Shown in pieces: positions 7,672 to 18,479 of a stretch of DNA of 64,000 nucleotides (the first letter of the stretch is position 1; every line of letters begins with the position of its first letter). A program made the translations under genes and the position numbers. The stretch is taken from positions 28,861 to 92,860 of the forward strand of contig NZ_QUDO01000012.1 of assembly GCF_003477525.1 (NCBI RefSeq). Reading direction: 5' to 3'. The notes under the pieces were generated by a model, which made no database searches, was not told the DNA's origin, and was given only the letters and a program-made list of their open reading frames with translations. This stretch comes from Ruminococcus sp. AF41-9 (GTDB taxonomy: Bacteria > Bacillota > Clostridia > Lachnospirales > Lachnospiraceae).

Positions 7672-8397
7672 AAGTCTCTGGCGGACAATCTCATATCCAA
7701 GTACGCCTGCTGCCACAGATGCGTTCAGGGAATCAATATCTCCCTTCATCGGAATAGATGCTACGAAATCGCATTTCTCCCGGATCAGTCTGCTGACACC
7801 CTCACCTTCATTTCCGATCACAACTCCGATCGGTCCTGTAAGATTCAGATTGTACATAGTTTCGCCGCCCATGTCTGCACATACAAACCAGACACCTTTT
7901 TCTTTCAGTTCATCGATGGTATGTCCCAGATTTGTTACCTTTGCAACCGGTGTATAGTTCAGGGCTCCGGCAGAAGTCTTGGCTACTGTGGAAGTCAGAC
8001 CCACCGCACGTCTCTTCGGAATGATCACTCCATGAGCACCTGCCAGATTCGCAGTACGGATGATCGCACCCAGATTGTGAGGGTCTTCAATGTTATCCAG
8101 AATAAAGATAAACGGATCTTCTCCCTTTTCCTGTGCCTTTGCAAGAATATCATCCACACTGGCATATTCATAAGCAGCAACCTGCGCAATGACTCCCTGA
8201 TGTGTGCCGGTCTCACTTAACTGATCCAGACGTTCTTTCGCTACATAATTAATAATGGTATCTTTTTTTCTCGCTTCACGCGCAATGGTACGAACCGGTC
8301 CGTCCTGGCATCCGTCCAGGATAAACAGTTTGTCCACACATTTTCCGGAACGAAAAGCTTCCAGAACCGCGTTGCGTCCTTCTATCTGTTCACTCAT
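7660..8397 (-). CDS. rlmB: 23S rRNA 2'-O-methyltransferase of the RlmB type
   Basis: A 245-residue SpoU-family (SPOUT) methyltransferase using S-adenosylmethionine to methylate a ribose 2'-OH of 23S rRNA (G2251 in E. coli numbering). The N-terminal substrate-binding domain begins EGRNAVLEAF. The knotted catalytic domain carries motif 1 (LDNIEDPHNLGAIIRTA), motif 2 (IGNEGEGVSRLI) and motif 3 (IPMKGDIDSLNASVAAGVLGYE). The ATG overlaps the mrnC stop, so the two are coupled. Confidence 0.94.
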   Translation of the reverse strand: MSEQIEGRNAVLEAFRSGKCVDKLFILDGCQDGPVRTIAREARKKDTIINYVAKERLDQLSETGTHQGVIAQVAAYEYASVDDILAKAQEKGEDPFIFILDNIEDPHNLGAIIRTANLAGAHGVIIPKRRAVGLTSTVAKTSAGALNYTPVAKVTNLGHTIDELKEKGVWFVCADMGGETMYNLNLTGPIGVVIGNEGEGVSRLIREKCDFVASIPMKGDIDSLNASVAAGVLGYEIVRQRLQKK

Positions 8398-8894
8398 ATC
8401 TGATCCTCCCTGATTCCCGCGCGGACCAGTTCCACGATCCTGCCAAAATCTTCCTTTAAATATAAATATCCCATCAGAGCTTCAAATCCGGTAGCTCTGC
8501 GGTAATCTGCCATGGTTGCATGTTTTGCCATTGTCGGAGAATGTGCATTTCTGCCTCTTCTGTAAACACTGTGTTCTTCTTCTGTCAGCATAGGTTCAAT
8601 GAACTCCATCATGGCAGACTGGGAAGCAGCCTTTACCAGACTGCTTGCCTTTCTGTGAAGCTGATTTACCGGACAGTTGCCCTTCTTTACCAGAACCGTA
8701 CGGATCACCAGCTCATAAACACCGTCCCCGATATATGCCAGTGTCAGCGGAGAATAGGTTCTGAGGTCTTTTTCTTCCAGATGAAACGCCTCATGAAATC
8801 CTTTTTTCAGTTCTCCGAAATTAAAATTATTTACAGCCGAATCATTCATATTCGAATCATTTGTATTTGTCATATCTGTTAAGCCCGTTTCCAT
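8394..8894 (-). CDS. mrnC: Mini-ribonuclease III
   Basis: A 166-residue RNase III-like protein that trims the ends of 23S rRNA precursors in Firmicutes. It has only the catalytic domain and no double-stranded-RNA-binding domain, as expected. Seen are [18 protein letters not shown] with the catalytic Asp, the basic helix [15 protein letters not shown], and [33 protein letters not shown] in blocks, including the Glu of the active site. About the first 30 residues are Asn-rich and unconserved; a later start is possible. The start overlaps the cysS stop (8879). Confidence 0.92.
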   Translation of the reverse strand: METGLTDMTNTNDSNMNDSAVNNFNFGELKKGFHEAFHLEEKDLRTYSPLTLAYIGDGVYELVIRTVLVKKGNCPVNQLHRKASSLVKAASQSAMMEFIEPMLTEEEHSVYRRGRNAHSPTMAKHATMADYRRATGFEALMGYLYLKEDFGRIVELVRAGIREDQI

Positions 8895-10288
8895 TTTACG
8901 CCCTCGCGGGTATCCTTCAGGATGATTCCTTTTGCCAGGAGCTCATCTCTGATCTCATCTGCTCTTGCGAAATTCTTTGCTTTTCTTGCTTCCTGACGTT
9001 CTGCGATCAGATCTTCGATCTCTTTGTCCAGGATTTCTTCTTTTTTCACTGCTTTCAGTCCGAGAACATCGCAGAGTTTCACAACTGTGTCAAGGAGACT
9101 TCCTGCAAATTCTGCAGAGCTTTCTTCTGATACATTGGTATTTGCAAATTTAACCAGTTCAAAGATTGCTGCCAGTGCATCTGCGGTATTAAAGTCATCA
9201 TCCATGGCTTCTTCAAATTTCTTTACAAATTCCTGTGACTGAGTCAGCAGTTCTTTTTCCGCATCTGTTGCACTCTCTGTCTGTGCTGCATTTTTTCTGT
9301 CTTTTAAGTTTGCTGCCGCATCTGTGATACGCTCTAATGCATTCTTTGCAGCTTCCATCAGGTCTGCACTGAAGTTCAGCGGACTTCTGTAGTGTGCGTT
9401 CAGCATGAAGAAACGCAGAACCTGAAGATCATACTGCTCGCTGATCTCACGGACAGTACGGAAGTTTCCAAGAGATTTGGACATTTTTCTGTTGTCGATG
9501 TTCAGGAAACCATTGTGCATCCAGTATTTTGCAAAAATCTTTCCATTGCAGCACTCGCTCTGTGCGATCTCATTCTCATGATGAGGGAAGATCAGGTCCT
9601 CGCCGCCTGCGTGGATATCGATCTCATCTCCCAGATATTTTTTCGCCATAACAGAGCATTCAATATGCCAGCCCGGACGACCGTCGCACCACGGAGACAG
9701 CCAGGATGGTTCGCCTTCTTTTTTCGGTTTCCAGAGAACAAAATCCAGCGGATCTTCTTTCTGGTCTTCACCGGATACCTGCAGAGAGCGGAAACCGGAC
9801 TGAAGGTCATCCAGATTTTTATGGGAAAGTTTTCCATACTCTTTAAATTTCTTAACACGGAAATAAACAGTGCCGTCTGCTGCCGGATAAGCATATCCCT
9901 TGTCGATCAGAGTCTGGATCATGTCGATCATTCCGTTGATTTCCTGTGTTGCCTGCGGATTGGTGGTGGCAGGTTTCACATTCATTGCATCCATATCTTT
10001 TCTGCACTCTGCGATATAACGCTCGGAAACTTCCTGTGCACTTACCCCTTCTTCAATTGCTTTCTTAATGATCTTGTCATCTACGTCAGTGAAGTTGGAT
10101 ACAAAATTCACTTCATAGCCTTTGTATTCCATATATCGGCGTACTGTATCAAAAATGATCATCGGACGTGCATTTCCGATATGGATCAGATTATAAACTG
10201 TCGGTCCGCAGACATACATGCGGACTTTTCCCTCTTCCAGAGGTACAAATTCTTCTTTTCTGCGAGTCAGTGTATTAAAAAGTTTCAT
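8879..10288 (-). CDS. cysS: Cysteinyl-tRNA synthetase
   Basis: A 469-residue class I synthetase that charges tRNA-Cys. The N-terminus has the zinc-site CGPTVY block and HIGNAR (HIGH motif, residues about 28-45). Zinc ligands follow in [11 protein letters not shown] and [17 protein letters not shown], and the KMSKS loop is KMSKSLGNF near residue 270. The C-terminal helical part ends in GVKWKRA. Length is normal. It is the central gene of the conserved cysS-mrnC-rlmB block, 156 bases after ispF. A copy of a small dispersed hairpin repeat lies in that gap (about 10351-10392). Confidence 0.96.
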   Translation of the reverse strand: MKLFNTLTRRKEEFVPLEEGKVRMYVCGPTVYNLIHIGNARPMIIFDTVRRYMEYKGYEVNFVSNFTDVDDKIIKKAIEEGVSAQEVSERYIAECRKDMDAMNVKPATTNPQATQEINGMIDMIQTLIDKGYAYPAADGTVYFRVKKFKEYGKLSHKNLDDLQSGFRSLQVSGEDQKEDPLDFVLWKPKKEGEPSWLSPWCDGRPGWHIECSVMAKKYLGDEIDIHAGGEDLIFPHHENEIAQSECCNGKIFAKYWMHNGFLNIDNRKMSKSLGNFRTVREISEQYDLQVLRFFMLNAHYRSPLNFSADLMEAAKNALERITDAAANLKDRKNAAQTESATDAEKELLTQSQEFVKKFEEAMDDDFNTADALAAIFELVKFANTNVSEESSAEFAGSLLDTVVKLCDVLGLKAVKKEEILDKEIEDLIAERQEARKAKNFARADEIRDELLAKGIILKDTREGVKWKRA

Positions 10289-10444
10289 TCATTCTTTCCT
10301 CCGATTTCATATCAGGATCAAATAACATTCAACCCTGATCTTTTATTTATGTCAGGCGGATAAAACATCCTCTTTGCTATGCGGCTCTGCACCGGATAGC
10401 TGCAAGTTACGCTGCCAGAAAGCACTTCCCGCCATTTTCAAAAA

Positions 10445-10933
10445 TCAGGCATCCTTCTTCTCATACAGAAGGCAGATTGCCTGAGATGCAATGCCTTCTT
10501 CACGGCCGGTAAATCCCAGCTTTTCTTCTGTCGTAGCCTTGATGTTTAACTGAGATTCTTCAATTCCCATGGCTTTCGCCATATTTGTGCGCATCTGTGG
10601 AATATGAGGTGCCATCTTCGGCTTCTGTGCAATGATCGTGGCATCGATATTTCCAATCTCATAGTGATGTTCTCTCAGAAGCGCAGTCACATGTTCCAGC
10701 AGAATAATACTGGAAATCCCTTTATACGCCGGGTCTGTGTCCGGAAAATGCTTCCCGATGTCTCCCAGTGCCGCAGCACCCAGAAGCGCATCCATCACTG
10801 CATGGATCAGGACATCCGCATCTGAATGTCCCAGAAGACCTTTTTCCCAGTCAATCTTTACCCCTCCCAGGATCAGATCCCGGTTCTCTGTTAATCTGTG
10901 TACGTCATATCCCATTCCAACACGCATACTCAT
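10445..10933 (-). CDS. ispF: 2-C-methyl-D-erythritol 2,4-cyclodiphosphate synthase
   Basis: A 162-residue IspF, which forms the cyclic diphosphate in the MEP pathway of isoprenoid synthesis. Seen are the metal-binding start GMGYDVHRL (Asp and His), the [17 protein letters not shown] signature with the second His, the [13 protein letters not shown] loop, and the C-terminal [12 protein letters not shown]. Length is typical. Its ATG overlaps the stop of the glycerol-1-phosphate dehydrogenase gene; both act in membrane-lipid or isoprenoid precursor supply. Confidence 0.95.
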   Translation of the reverse strand: MSMRVGMGYDVHRLTENRDLILGGVKIDWEKGLLGHSDADVLIHAVMDALLGAAALGDIGKHFPDTDPAYKGISSIILLEHVTALLREHHYEIGNIDATIIAQKPKMAPHIPQMRTNMAKAMGIEESQLNIKATTEEKLGFTGREEGIASQAICLLYEKKDA

Positions 10934-12204
10934 TCTCCTCTGATTTCCAGCATTTTGCTGATTCTTAACAAACTTAAGCGTTTTCTTGTATAAGGTGCCA
11001 GGCGGAGACTCGGAAGGATAGCTGCTTCATCGAGGCCAATATCGTAAACGGTTCTCGCACAGTCCACTTTCTCCAGCATATGAAACAGTTCCTGTTCATC
11101 CGGAAGTTCATCAATGATCTCTGCAATCTGCGGCAGGCATGCTTCCAGGTGTGCGGGCTGAATCTCTCTGAGGATTTCCGGCTCATTTTCCTTGCGAATT
11201 TCTTCCAGAAGTCCTTTTTTTCCAAACGTTTCTTCCAGAAGTTTCTCATCCTCATTTACATACGTTTTTGCGTGACAGCGTCCCTGTGTGATGGCTGCGG
11301 CAATGCGTTTATATTCTTCGAGTACCAGCATGGTCGCCACAGAAACCTTTTCTCCGTGAAGCGCATCCAGATGATCATTGATCACCTCCATATCCCAGAG
11401 ATGAGTGAGATGATGTTCCGCACAGGATGCAGGTCTGGAATTTCCGATCATCTGCATGGCAAGCCCCGAAAGGATCAGTGCATACATCAGTTGTTCGCAT
11501 TCATCCTCTTCTCCCTCTGTGATATCACGCAGAGAAGACCGCACTGTTTTCAGTGCCTTTTCTTCCAGTTTCACAACTTCACTGCAAAAATATTCACCTG
11601 TCACCAGATTGGCGATCTTCCAGTCAGCCAGACAGATATATTTGCTCACAAGGTCCGAAATCCCGGCTGCTGTCAGCCTCTTTGGTGCTCTGGCAAAAAT
11701 ATCGGTATCTGCATACACGCACATCGGTGCAACAGAAGGTACGGTTTTCTTCACACCGTCCCATGTCATAGCTGCAACCGTTGTCACAAATCCATCTCCA
11801 CTTGCTGCGGTGGGTACCGAAATGAAAGGAATCTTATAGCGGTTAGCCACAAAACGGCTGATATCATGAATTGTTCCTGCACCAACGGCAAGGATCAGAT
11901 CAATATCTTCTTCCATATTGTTCTCCACGATCCTGATCGCCTGTTTGTCAGCCTGAAGATCCTCTGCATCCAGAACCAGCACCTGGCATCTGTCATAAAT
12001 GTCCTCCATCAGATCTTCTGTCGCCGCATAAGTGTTGGTGTCGCAGATTACCAGAGGGGATATGTATTCCCTGAGCATGCCGTCTGACATTTCCTCCTCC
12101 AGTTTCTCCACTGCTCCCGCTTCGATCAAAATTTCCTTCACTGCGATATGGTGTTCCCTCCCGCAGCTGCAAGGTCGGGCAAAATCGTCCGCATCAACTC
12201 GCAT
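10930..12204 (-). CDS. egsA: sn-glycerol-1-phosphate dehydrogenase (EgsA/AraM family)
   Basis: A 424-residue NAD(P)-dependent dehydrogenase that reduces dihydroxyacetone phosphate to sn-glycerol-1-phosphate, the archaeal-type glycerophosphate also used by Bacillus AraM. Seen are the nucleotide site [14 protein letters not shown], the family signature [13 protein letters not shown], and three putative metal ligands: Asp in GISDLVSKY, His in [12 protein letters not shown] and His in [12 protein letters not shown]. It begins with a Cys-containing segment ([11 protein letters not shown]) seen in clostridial members. It is the first gene of the ispF-cysS-mrnC-rlmB cluster and has a good promoter. 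The symbol is by family, not by tested activity. Confidence 0.85.
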   Translation of the reverse strand: MRVDADDFARPCSCGREHHIAVKEILIEAGAVEKLEEEMSDGMLREYISPLVICDTNTYAATEDLMEDIYDRCQVLVLDAEDLQADKQAIRIVENNMEEDIDLILAVGAGTIHDISRFVANRYKIPFISVPTAASGDGFVTTVAAMTWDGVKKTVPSVAPMCVYADTDIFARAPKRLTAAGISDLVSKYICLADWKIANLVTGEYFCSEVVKLEEKALKTVRSSLRDITEGEEDECEQLMYALILSGLAMQMIGNSRPASCAEHHLTHLWDMEVINDHLDALHGEKVSVATMLVLEEYKRIAAAITQGRCHAKTYVNEDEKLLEETFGKKGLLEEIRKENEPEILREIQPAHLEACLPQIAEIIDELPDEQELFHMLEKVDCARTVYDIGLDEAAILPSLRLAPYTRKRLSLLRISKMLEIRGE

Positions 12205-12302
12205 TTAAATTTCTCCTCCTGACTTTCTTCATAATTTTATTTCTTTTTTATTTTTTATTTCTTTCACTGTTTCACCGTTTCCGGTAAATTACAGTCGTTG
12301 GT

Positions 12303-12331
12303 ATTATACATGATTTTCCGGTAAAAATCAA
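12303..12331 (-). promoter_or_regulatory. Promoter of the egsA-ispF-cysS cluster
   Basis: On the minus strand TTGATT (12326-12331) and TATAAT (12303-12308) with a 17-base spacer, about 100 bases before the egsA ATG. The rest of 12205-12470 is AT-rich with nothing else called. Confidence 0.75.
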
Positions 12332-12470
12332 TGTTGTGGTTCACTTCATAAGTCGTTGTCCTACAAGGAAATTACTATTCACTCTGTTCTCGGTAACACA
12401 GAATATTCCGGCAAAAATATTTCCGGATTCCGCATCATAACAGACAGGCTGATCCTGACAGCAGACCTTC

Positions 12471-14080
12471 CTACAGATTCAGATAATTATAGACCAGTCC
12501 GGATATCTTCTGAATGTTTGTGACTGCGGTTCCTTCCGGACAATTCTCGGACATTACACAGATAATATAGGCAGTTTTTTCTCCGTATACAATCGCAATG
12601 TCATGCTGATCCTGATCTGTTTCTCCGGTTTTATTGGCAGAGAGGATTCCTTCCGGAAGTCCCTCCGGGATTTTCCAGGTATTCTCCTGATTTTTCAGCA
12701 GATTAAGCATTTCCTCTGATGCTTCCGGGCTGACACATTCCTTATTATAAATTTTTTCAAGCAGTGCGCCGCAGTCTTTCACAGAAGTCATATTCCTTCC
12801 TCCCAGAGTTTCTTGTGCGGAAGCTGCCGGATGGAGCGTATGCTGCACGCTGGTTTCCTTATAGCCTTCTTTTTCCAGATATTTGTTGATATCCTCTGCA
12901 CCTTTCTTAAAATCCAGCGCATCTGTCTGGAGTTTCACCAGTTCATTGAAAGACTCATTGTCGCTGACTGTGATCATATTCCATAACAAATCATTTAACT
13001 TTGTTTCGACTTTTTTCATATCAGCAGTATTTAATTTTTTTGCTTCATTCTGTTTCACAGTCTCAAAATCCTGATACGTCTTTGCCATCACAAACGCTTT
13101 GATCAGACTTGCAGAATACAGGGACTGATCATTGACTGTAATCTCTTTATCTTCATTGAGATCTTTCACATATACGCTCCAGGTTCCCTGATAAGCGGAA
13201 ACCATATTTTCAAGCTGTGGTTTCAGATTTCCGATTCCCAGATCTTCCAGATTCAGGACTTTCCCTGTGTCATCCACAATAAATCCATCATCCGTCATTG
13301 TACTCTCCTGAAGCAGTGCTCCATTGGCACCACCGAAATAATAGCTTCCGTCAAAATTCTGTGTATAACAGGTCATTTCCAGATGATGGATTCCCGGCTC
13401 CGTGACTATTTTTCCATTCTCATCAAAATAATAATATCCATTCAGAGTTGTGCCATCCAGAGTCAGATTATCAATGTAACGCACCTGAGCTGCTGCGGAA
13501 AGTTTCCCAGATTGTTAACGAAGTAAAATCCATCCAGTTTCGTCTCACCCGCATTTGCTGCTGTATCTGTTTTTGCGTCTGTGGCAGCATTCGCCGTTGT
13601 ATTTGCTGTTGTATCTGTCGTACTTTCTGGTGCCTTTTCTTTCGGGTTTTCTTCTGCACTTTCTGCTGTAGTTCTTCCCTCTTTTTCCGTTTCTTCTGCT
13701 TCCTCTGCCTCCTTTTTTTCTGAGCCAAAGACAGGAACATTTTTGAAATGCTCCATATGTGAGGAAGCAGCCTTAAATTTTCCATCTTTATCATGGTAGT
13801 AAAAACCGTCAAATACCGTTCCGTCAATTTCAAAATTGTGGAAATAATGGACTTCCTCCGTCGTACTCCGTGCCCCGCTCACATCCAGACAGTAAAAACC
13901 GTCGCTTTTCATCATATACTTACCGCTTCCATCCCCCATCGGCAGGATCTGCGCTTCCTCTGTAACAGAGGAAAGGCTCTGCTGCGCAGCCCGGATTTCA
14001 CAGGCAGGAGGCGCAATTGCAGATACAGTCAAAGCTGCTGCAAGCATACGGCACACTGTTTTTTTTCTGCTTTTGTTCAT
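12471..14080 (-). pseudogene. Secreted serine hydrolase with class A beta-lactamase fold, frameshifted
   Basis: Read as one gene with a one-base shift near 13503. The N-terminal part starts at ATG 14080 with a signal peptide (residues 1-31) and has two repeats of a cell-wall-binding-like kind (DGFYYHDKDGKF, DGFYFVNNLG), separated by a long low-complexity linker of Glu, Thr, Ala and Asp. After the shift the frame continues KLSAAAQVRYIDNLTLDG, a third such repeat (GYYYFDENGKI), then a penicillin-recognising domain. This has SxxK (SLIK), SDN (SDNES) and KTG (NKTGE) in the right order. The class A Glu-x-x-Leu-Asn motif is not evident, so hydrolysis of beta-lactams is doubtful; a cell-wall or peptidase role is as likely. 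Adding one A to GGGAAACTT repairs the frame, so a sequencing error is possible. Confidence 0.8.
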
Positions 14081-14269
14081 AAATTTTCCTTTCGTTTGTT
14101 ATGGGCAGAAACCCACTGCCTTCCGGCGATGGGTAATTAACCATTTTTTCCTGTTTTTCAGATGAATATCGTTTCCATGAATCTCGTGAATATCTTTTAA
14201 ACGAATATCATTTCAGTAAATATTTTTTAAGAGTATATCGTTTTTCGGAAAAAGCCGCAACTGTTTTAT

Positions 14270-16723
14270 CTATTTTCCAGAAACGTCCTCTGCCTTCTCC
14301 CAGAACTGTTTCAGCTTTTCCTGCACTGTATTGAGTGAGCAGTTTTCCCTGTCATTCCACTCCACCGGAAAAAGCGGTCTGTACTCTGAATTTCGAAAGC
14401 GTTCATCCAGAAGCAGGATCGCACCTGTATCTTCCTGCGTGCGGATCACACGCCCCGCAGCCTGCAGCACCTTATTCATTCCCGGATAACGGTATGCATA
14501 GGCAAATCCGTCCTCACCTCTGCTGTCATAATACTGCCGGAGGATTTCTCTCTCTGTCCCTGTCTGCGGCAGTCCGGTTCCCACGATCACTGCCCCGATC
14601 AGTTTCTTTCCAGTCAGGTCAATCCCTTCTGAAAAAATCCCGCCCATCACGCAGAATCCCACCAGTGTAGTATCCTGCTCACAGAACTGTTCCAGAAATT
14701 CTTCTTTCTCTCTCTCATACATTCCCTGTGTCTGGGAAATACAGCGCACCCAGTCTGCAGAAAATTCGTTTTCATAGACTTCCAGAACATCCTGCATAAA
14801 TTTATAGGACGGAAAAAATACCATATAGTTGCCTTTTTTCGCCCAGACCATCCTCGCAATATAGGAAGCGATCCTGCGATACTCCTCATAATTCCTTCTG
14901 GTATATCTGCTGCTCACATCACACCCGGTAAGAATACATCGGTTCTCTTTCCGAAAAGGGGAAGTCACATAAATCCCATAGTCATCCCTCTTTACACTCA
15001 ACAGCCGCCGGTAATAATCCATGGGAAGCAGCGTTGCCGAAAAGAATACGGTACTGATTCCTTTTTCCAGGCATCGTCCAAGATTCGCTGCCGGATTGAC
15101 ACAGAAAAGTTTCAGCCGGAATTTCCCGTCCTCACATTTTTCCGTATAAACCACATAATTCTCATCCAGAAGTTCCTCCACATTCATGAAATCTCTCACA
15201 CAGAAATAAAAATCCAGAATCTCATCAACTACTTCTTCCCCTGCAAATTCTTCCAGAAATTTATCCAGTTCTCCCATGATCTGAAGCATACTCATGGAAA
15301 CTGCTCCCGGATTTTCCAGAACTTCATATCCTTCACAGTCATTTTCCATGGCGAGTAACTGCCTGTTTACTTTTCCCAGTGCCCGGTAAAGACTCTTACT
15401 GTGATTCTTTATCTTCTGTCTGACAGCAAGGACATCCTCCCTGCATACAAAAGCACTGTACATCTCCCGCCCTCTGTCCACAAGATTATGAGCCTCATCG
15501 ATCAGGAAAATATACTTTCCGTTGTTTCCCTCCCCGAAAAAACGTTTCAGATACACATTGGGATCAAACACATAGTTATAATCACAGATCACCCCGTCCG
15601 TCCAGACTGCCAGATCCAGGCAGAATTCAAAAGGACAGACCTGCCATTTCTGCGCGTACTCCAGCAGGATTTCACGGGTATAGTGATCTTCTGAAGTCCA
15701 CAGATCGTAAACTGCATCATTGATCCGGTCAAAATGCCCCTTCGCCCATTCACAGTGCTGTGGATTACATTCTGCTTTTTCGCAGAAACACAGTTTCTCT
15801 TTCGCCGTGATGGTGATCACTTTAAATTTCAGCCCATGATCCTGCAAAATGGAAAAGGCTTCTTCTGCCACAGTCCTTGTGATCGTCTTGGCTGTCAGGT
15901 AAAATACTTTCTCCCCGTTTCCTTCTCCGATGGCGCGAACCGCCGGAAATATGGCTGACATAGTTTTCCCAACCCCTGTCGGTGCCTGAATAAAAATCTG
16001 CTTTCCTACTGAAATCGTATGGTACACGCTGGTCACGATCTTTCGCTGGCCTTCTCTGTACGGAAACGGAAACTCCAGTCCGGTCATGGATGCATTTCGC
16101 TCTTTTTTCCATGCAAGTTCATAGGAGATCCATTTGTGATAACGGTCAAGCAGGTTCTGATACCATGTCTGAAGTTCTTCGGCTGTATATATTTGCCGGA
16201 ATCTTTTTATTTCTTCTGTATCCAGATTCGCATAGGTCATCTGCACACCGATCTGTTCGACAGACTGTTCTGTGAACTGCTTTATGGACCGTTCTCGTTC
16301 TGTAGATTGCTTTGCAAACTGTTTGGGCAATTGCTTTGCAGACTCTTCCTCTTTCTTCTCCTGCAGATACATCCAGGCATAGCACATAGCCTGCGCGCGG
16401 TGGACTTCTATCGGTTCTTCAAGCTGGCTGACATCTGCATAGATTCCTTTGATCTCATCAATGTAAATCTGATTCTCCTCCGTAAAGATTCCATCTGCCC
16501 TTCCCTCTGTCAAAATACGCACATCCTCATATTCTGTTTCATATTTCAGTGAAACTTCCGCCCTGTAATGGCTGCCCATCTGGCTTTGTATTTTTCTGTG
16601 AAGTCTGCCTCCTTTGAGCATCGCTTCTTTATCCGATGACCCTCTGCGATTGTCAAGGTCACCGCTTCTTAATATAAACTCCACCAGATTTCTGACGGAA
16701 ATGCGAACCAACGGTTTTTCCAT
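14270..16723 (-). CDS. Rad3/DinG-like helicase with N-terminal nuclease-like domain
   Basis: An 817-residue superfamily 2 helicase of the XPD/DinG type. Residues about 1-125 look like a PD-(D/E)XK nuclease fold (TEGRADGIF ... IDEIKG). A Lys/Gln-rich insert follows (about 130-165, with KQ repeats). Then come Walker A (APTGVGKTMSA), four cysteines that could hold an iron-sulphur cluster (LCFCEKAEC ... C ... VCPFEFC), the DEAH box (IDEAHN), FFSATLLP, and motifs V and VI (GTGLPQTGTERE, QAAGRVIRT). Such helicases unwind damaged or forked DNA. The start ATG is well placed at the front of the nuclease-like domain. The assignment of the N-terminal domain is by motif only. Confidence 0.85.
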   Translation of the reverse strand: MEKPLVRISVRNLVEFILRSGDLDNRRGSSDKEAMLKGGRLHRKIQSQMGSHYRAEVSLKYETEYEDVRILTEGRADGIFTEENQIYIDEIKGIYADVSQLEEPIEVHRAQAMCYAWMYLQEKKEEESAKQLPKQFAKQSTERERSIKQFTEQSVEQIGVQMTYANLDTEEIKRFRQIYTAEELQTWYQNLLDRYHKWISYELAWKKERNASMTGLEFPFPYREGQRKIVTSVYHTISVGKQIFIQAPTGVGKTMSAIFPAVRAIGEGNGEKVFYLTAKTITRTVAEEAFSILQDHGLKFKVITITAKEKLCFCEKAECNPQHCEWAKGHFDRINDAVYDLWTSEDHYTREILLEYAQKWQVCPFEFCLDLAVWTDGVICDYNYVFDPNVYLKRFFGEGNNGKYIFLIDEAHNLVDRGREMYSAFVCREDVLAVRQKIKNHSKSLYRALGKVNRQLLAMENDCEGYEVLENPGAVSMSMLQIMGELDKFLEEFAGEEVVDEILDFYFCVRDFMNVEELLDENYVVYTEKCEDGKFRLKLFCVNPAANLGRCLEKGISTVFFSATLLPMDYYRRLLSVKRDDYGIYVTSPFRKENRCILTGCDVSSRYTRRNYEEYRRIASYIARMVWAKKGNYMVFFPSYKFMQDVLEVYENEFSADWVRCISQTQGMYEREKEEFLEQFCEQDTTLVGFCVMGGIFSEGIDLTGKKLIGAVIVGTGLPQTGTEREILRQYYDSRGEDGFAYAYRYPGMNKVLQAAGRVIRTQEDTGAILLLDERFRNSEYRPLFPVEWNDRENCSLNTVQEKLKQFWEKAEDVSGK

Positions 16724-16829
16724 GCTATTTGGCCTCCTGCGCCCGGTATCCTGCCGGACATTCTACACGGATTATAACATATTTTTTATATACAATTAAA
16801 ACAAATTCCGCAAATCAAAATTCCACATA

Positions 16830-16870
16830 GAAAAAGCCGCCGGAAATCCTTTTGTAGATTCCCGACGACC
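16830..16870 (-). terminator. Terminator of the aspartate kinase gene
   Basis: On the minus strand GTCGTCGGGAATC pairs with GATTTCCGGCGGC around a short loop and is followed by TTTTTC; it lies about 70 bases after the lysC stop. Confidence 0.75.
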
Positions 16871-16936
16871 TGCCATTTTTCATATTTTATTCTATTACCT
16901 GAAGCTTCCAGATTCTTTCACTGTCGAATACAGAAA

Positions 16937-18256
16937 TTACATCTGAGTAAGTACAAAGATATCATAGATTGCCTTTACAGCAGCTTCGAAATCTCTGTTT
17001 TCCACACCAATAATGATATTCAGCTCACTGGAACCCTGGTCAATCATCTTAACGTTTACGTTTGCATGAGCCAGTGCGGAGAAGATTCTTCCGGCTGTAC
17101 CTCTCTGGGATTTCATACCACGGCCTACAACTGCGATCAGTGCAAGGTCAGATTCCATTTCTACGAAATCCGGCTGTACTGCCCGATGGATTCCTGCGAT
17201 TACCTGCTGTTCTTTTTCCTCAAATTCATCCTGATGTACATAGACAGTCAGTGTATCAATTCCTGATGGAATATGTTCAAAGCTGATTCCCTGATCCTCA
17301 AACACCTGAAGAACTTTACGTCCGAAACCAACTTCACTGTTCATCATGGATTTCTCAATATTGATAGAGCAGAAACCTTTCTTACCGGCGATACCGGTGA
17401 TTGTAAATTTCGGTTTCTTGCATGTGCTCTCTACGATGAAAGTACCTTTATCTTCCGGTCTGTTTGTGTTCTTAATGTTGATCGGGATTCCCTCTTTACG
17501 AACCGGGAAGATTGCATCTTCATGAAGAACGGTTGCACCCATGTAAGAAAGCTCACGAAGTTCTCTGTATGTGATTGTCTCGATCACTGCAGGATTCTCT
17601 ACGATTCTCGGATCTGTTACAAGGAAACCGGAAACGTCTGTCCAGTTCTCATAAAGGTCTGCCTTGATTGCTTTTGCAACAAGGGAACCAGTTACATCAG
17701 AACCACCTCTGGAGAAAGTCTTAACTGTTCCGTCTTCGTATGCACCGTAGAATCCCGGAATAACGGCACGTTCGCATTTTGCAAGTCTCTTGGAAAGAAG
17801 CTTGTCTGTCTTGTCTGCATCAAAGTTTCCGTTCTTGTCAAAACGAATTACTGTTGCTGCATCTACGAATTCATAGCCAAGGTAAGCTGCCATTACTTTA
17901 CCATTGAGGAACTCACCTCTGGATGCAGCGTAATCAGAACCAGCCTGAGCCTTGAAGTCTTTCTCGATCTGTGCAAATTCTTCCTCTAAAGAAAGATTCA
18001 GTTTCAGACCACGGATAATCTCATAATATCTCTCTTTGATTTCCTGTAAAACTGCTCCGAAATCTTCGCCCTGTACTGCAATGTTGTAACATTTGTAAAG
18101 TAAATCGGTAACTTTGGTGTCCCCGTCAAATCTCTTTCCAGGTGCGGACGGAACCACGTAACGTCTGCTCTCATCACTTCTGATGATCTCTCCTACTTTC
18201 TCAAACTGCTGTGCATTTGCCAGAGAACTTCCTCCGAATTTAACAATTTTCTTCAT
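16937..18256 (-). CDS. lysC: Aspartate kinase
   Basis: A 439-residue aspartokinase, the first step towards lysine, threonine and methionine (and diaminopimelate for the wall). The kinase domain begins VKFGGSSLANA (phosphate-binding), with FSRGGSDVTGS and the DPRIV / LSYMGATVLHEDAIFPVR blocks of the active site. Two ACT regulatory domains follow (residues about 300-435: GKKGFCSINIEKSMMN and LIAVVGRGMKSQRGTAGRIF), so feedback by an amino acid is expected. The ATG is preceded by GAGGAGCAGGAAAG. The long leader (18257-18430) shows no clear lysine riboswitch. Confidence 0.93.
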   Translation of the reverse strand: MKKIVKFGGSSLANAQQFEKVGEIIRSDESRRYVVPSAPGKRFDGDTKVTDLLYKCYNIAVQGEDFGAVLQEIKERYYEIIRGLKLNLSLEEEFAQIEKDFKAQAGSDYAASRGEFLNGKVMAAYLGYEFVDAATVIRFDKNGNFDADKTDKLLSKRLAKCERAVIPGFYGAYEDGTVKTFSRGGSDVTGSLVAKAIKADLYENWTDVSGFLVTDPRIVENPAVIETITYRELRELSYMGATVLHEDAIFPVRKEGIPINIKNTNRPEDKGTFIVESTCKKPKFTITGIAGKKGFCSINIEKSMMNSEVGFGRKVLQVFEDQGISFEHIPSGIDTLTVYVHQDEFEEKEQQVIAGIHRAVQPDFVEMESDLALIAVVGRGMKSQRGTAGRIFSALAHANVNVKMIDQGSSELNIIIGVENRDFEAAVKAIYDIFVLTQM

Positions 18257-18479
18257 CTTTCCTGCTCCTCATATGTCACTTAGTATTTTCAGTCAGGTTT
18301 CCTTCCTGCCTTACTGTCAGTCCCCGATCAGTCCCTTTCCCGCCCTTAGTATTCTTACCGGTCAGGTCCTCTCAGTAAACTGTTAGTCTCTGTCACTCTA
18401 CTAACATAAAGTCTGTCTAATATTTTATTGAATAAACTCGAATTTTGCAAGCCTTTCTTACAGAAATACCTGAAAATAG

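Noticed and set aside
9392..10363. 323-codon plus-strand open frame
   Set aside because: Lies opposite cysS, whose motifs are all present; no ribosome binding site or family resemblance.
11080..12087. 335-codon plus-strand open frame rich in Cys, His and Phe
   Set aside because: Antisense to the well-supported glycerol-1-phosphate dehydrogenase gene.
18257..18430. Possible lysine riboswitch before the aspartate kinase gene
   Set aside because: The leader lacks the conserved five-helix core sequence and a terminator/antiterminator pair near the ATG.
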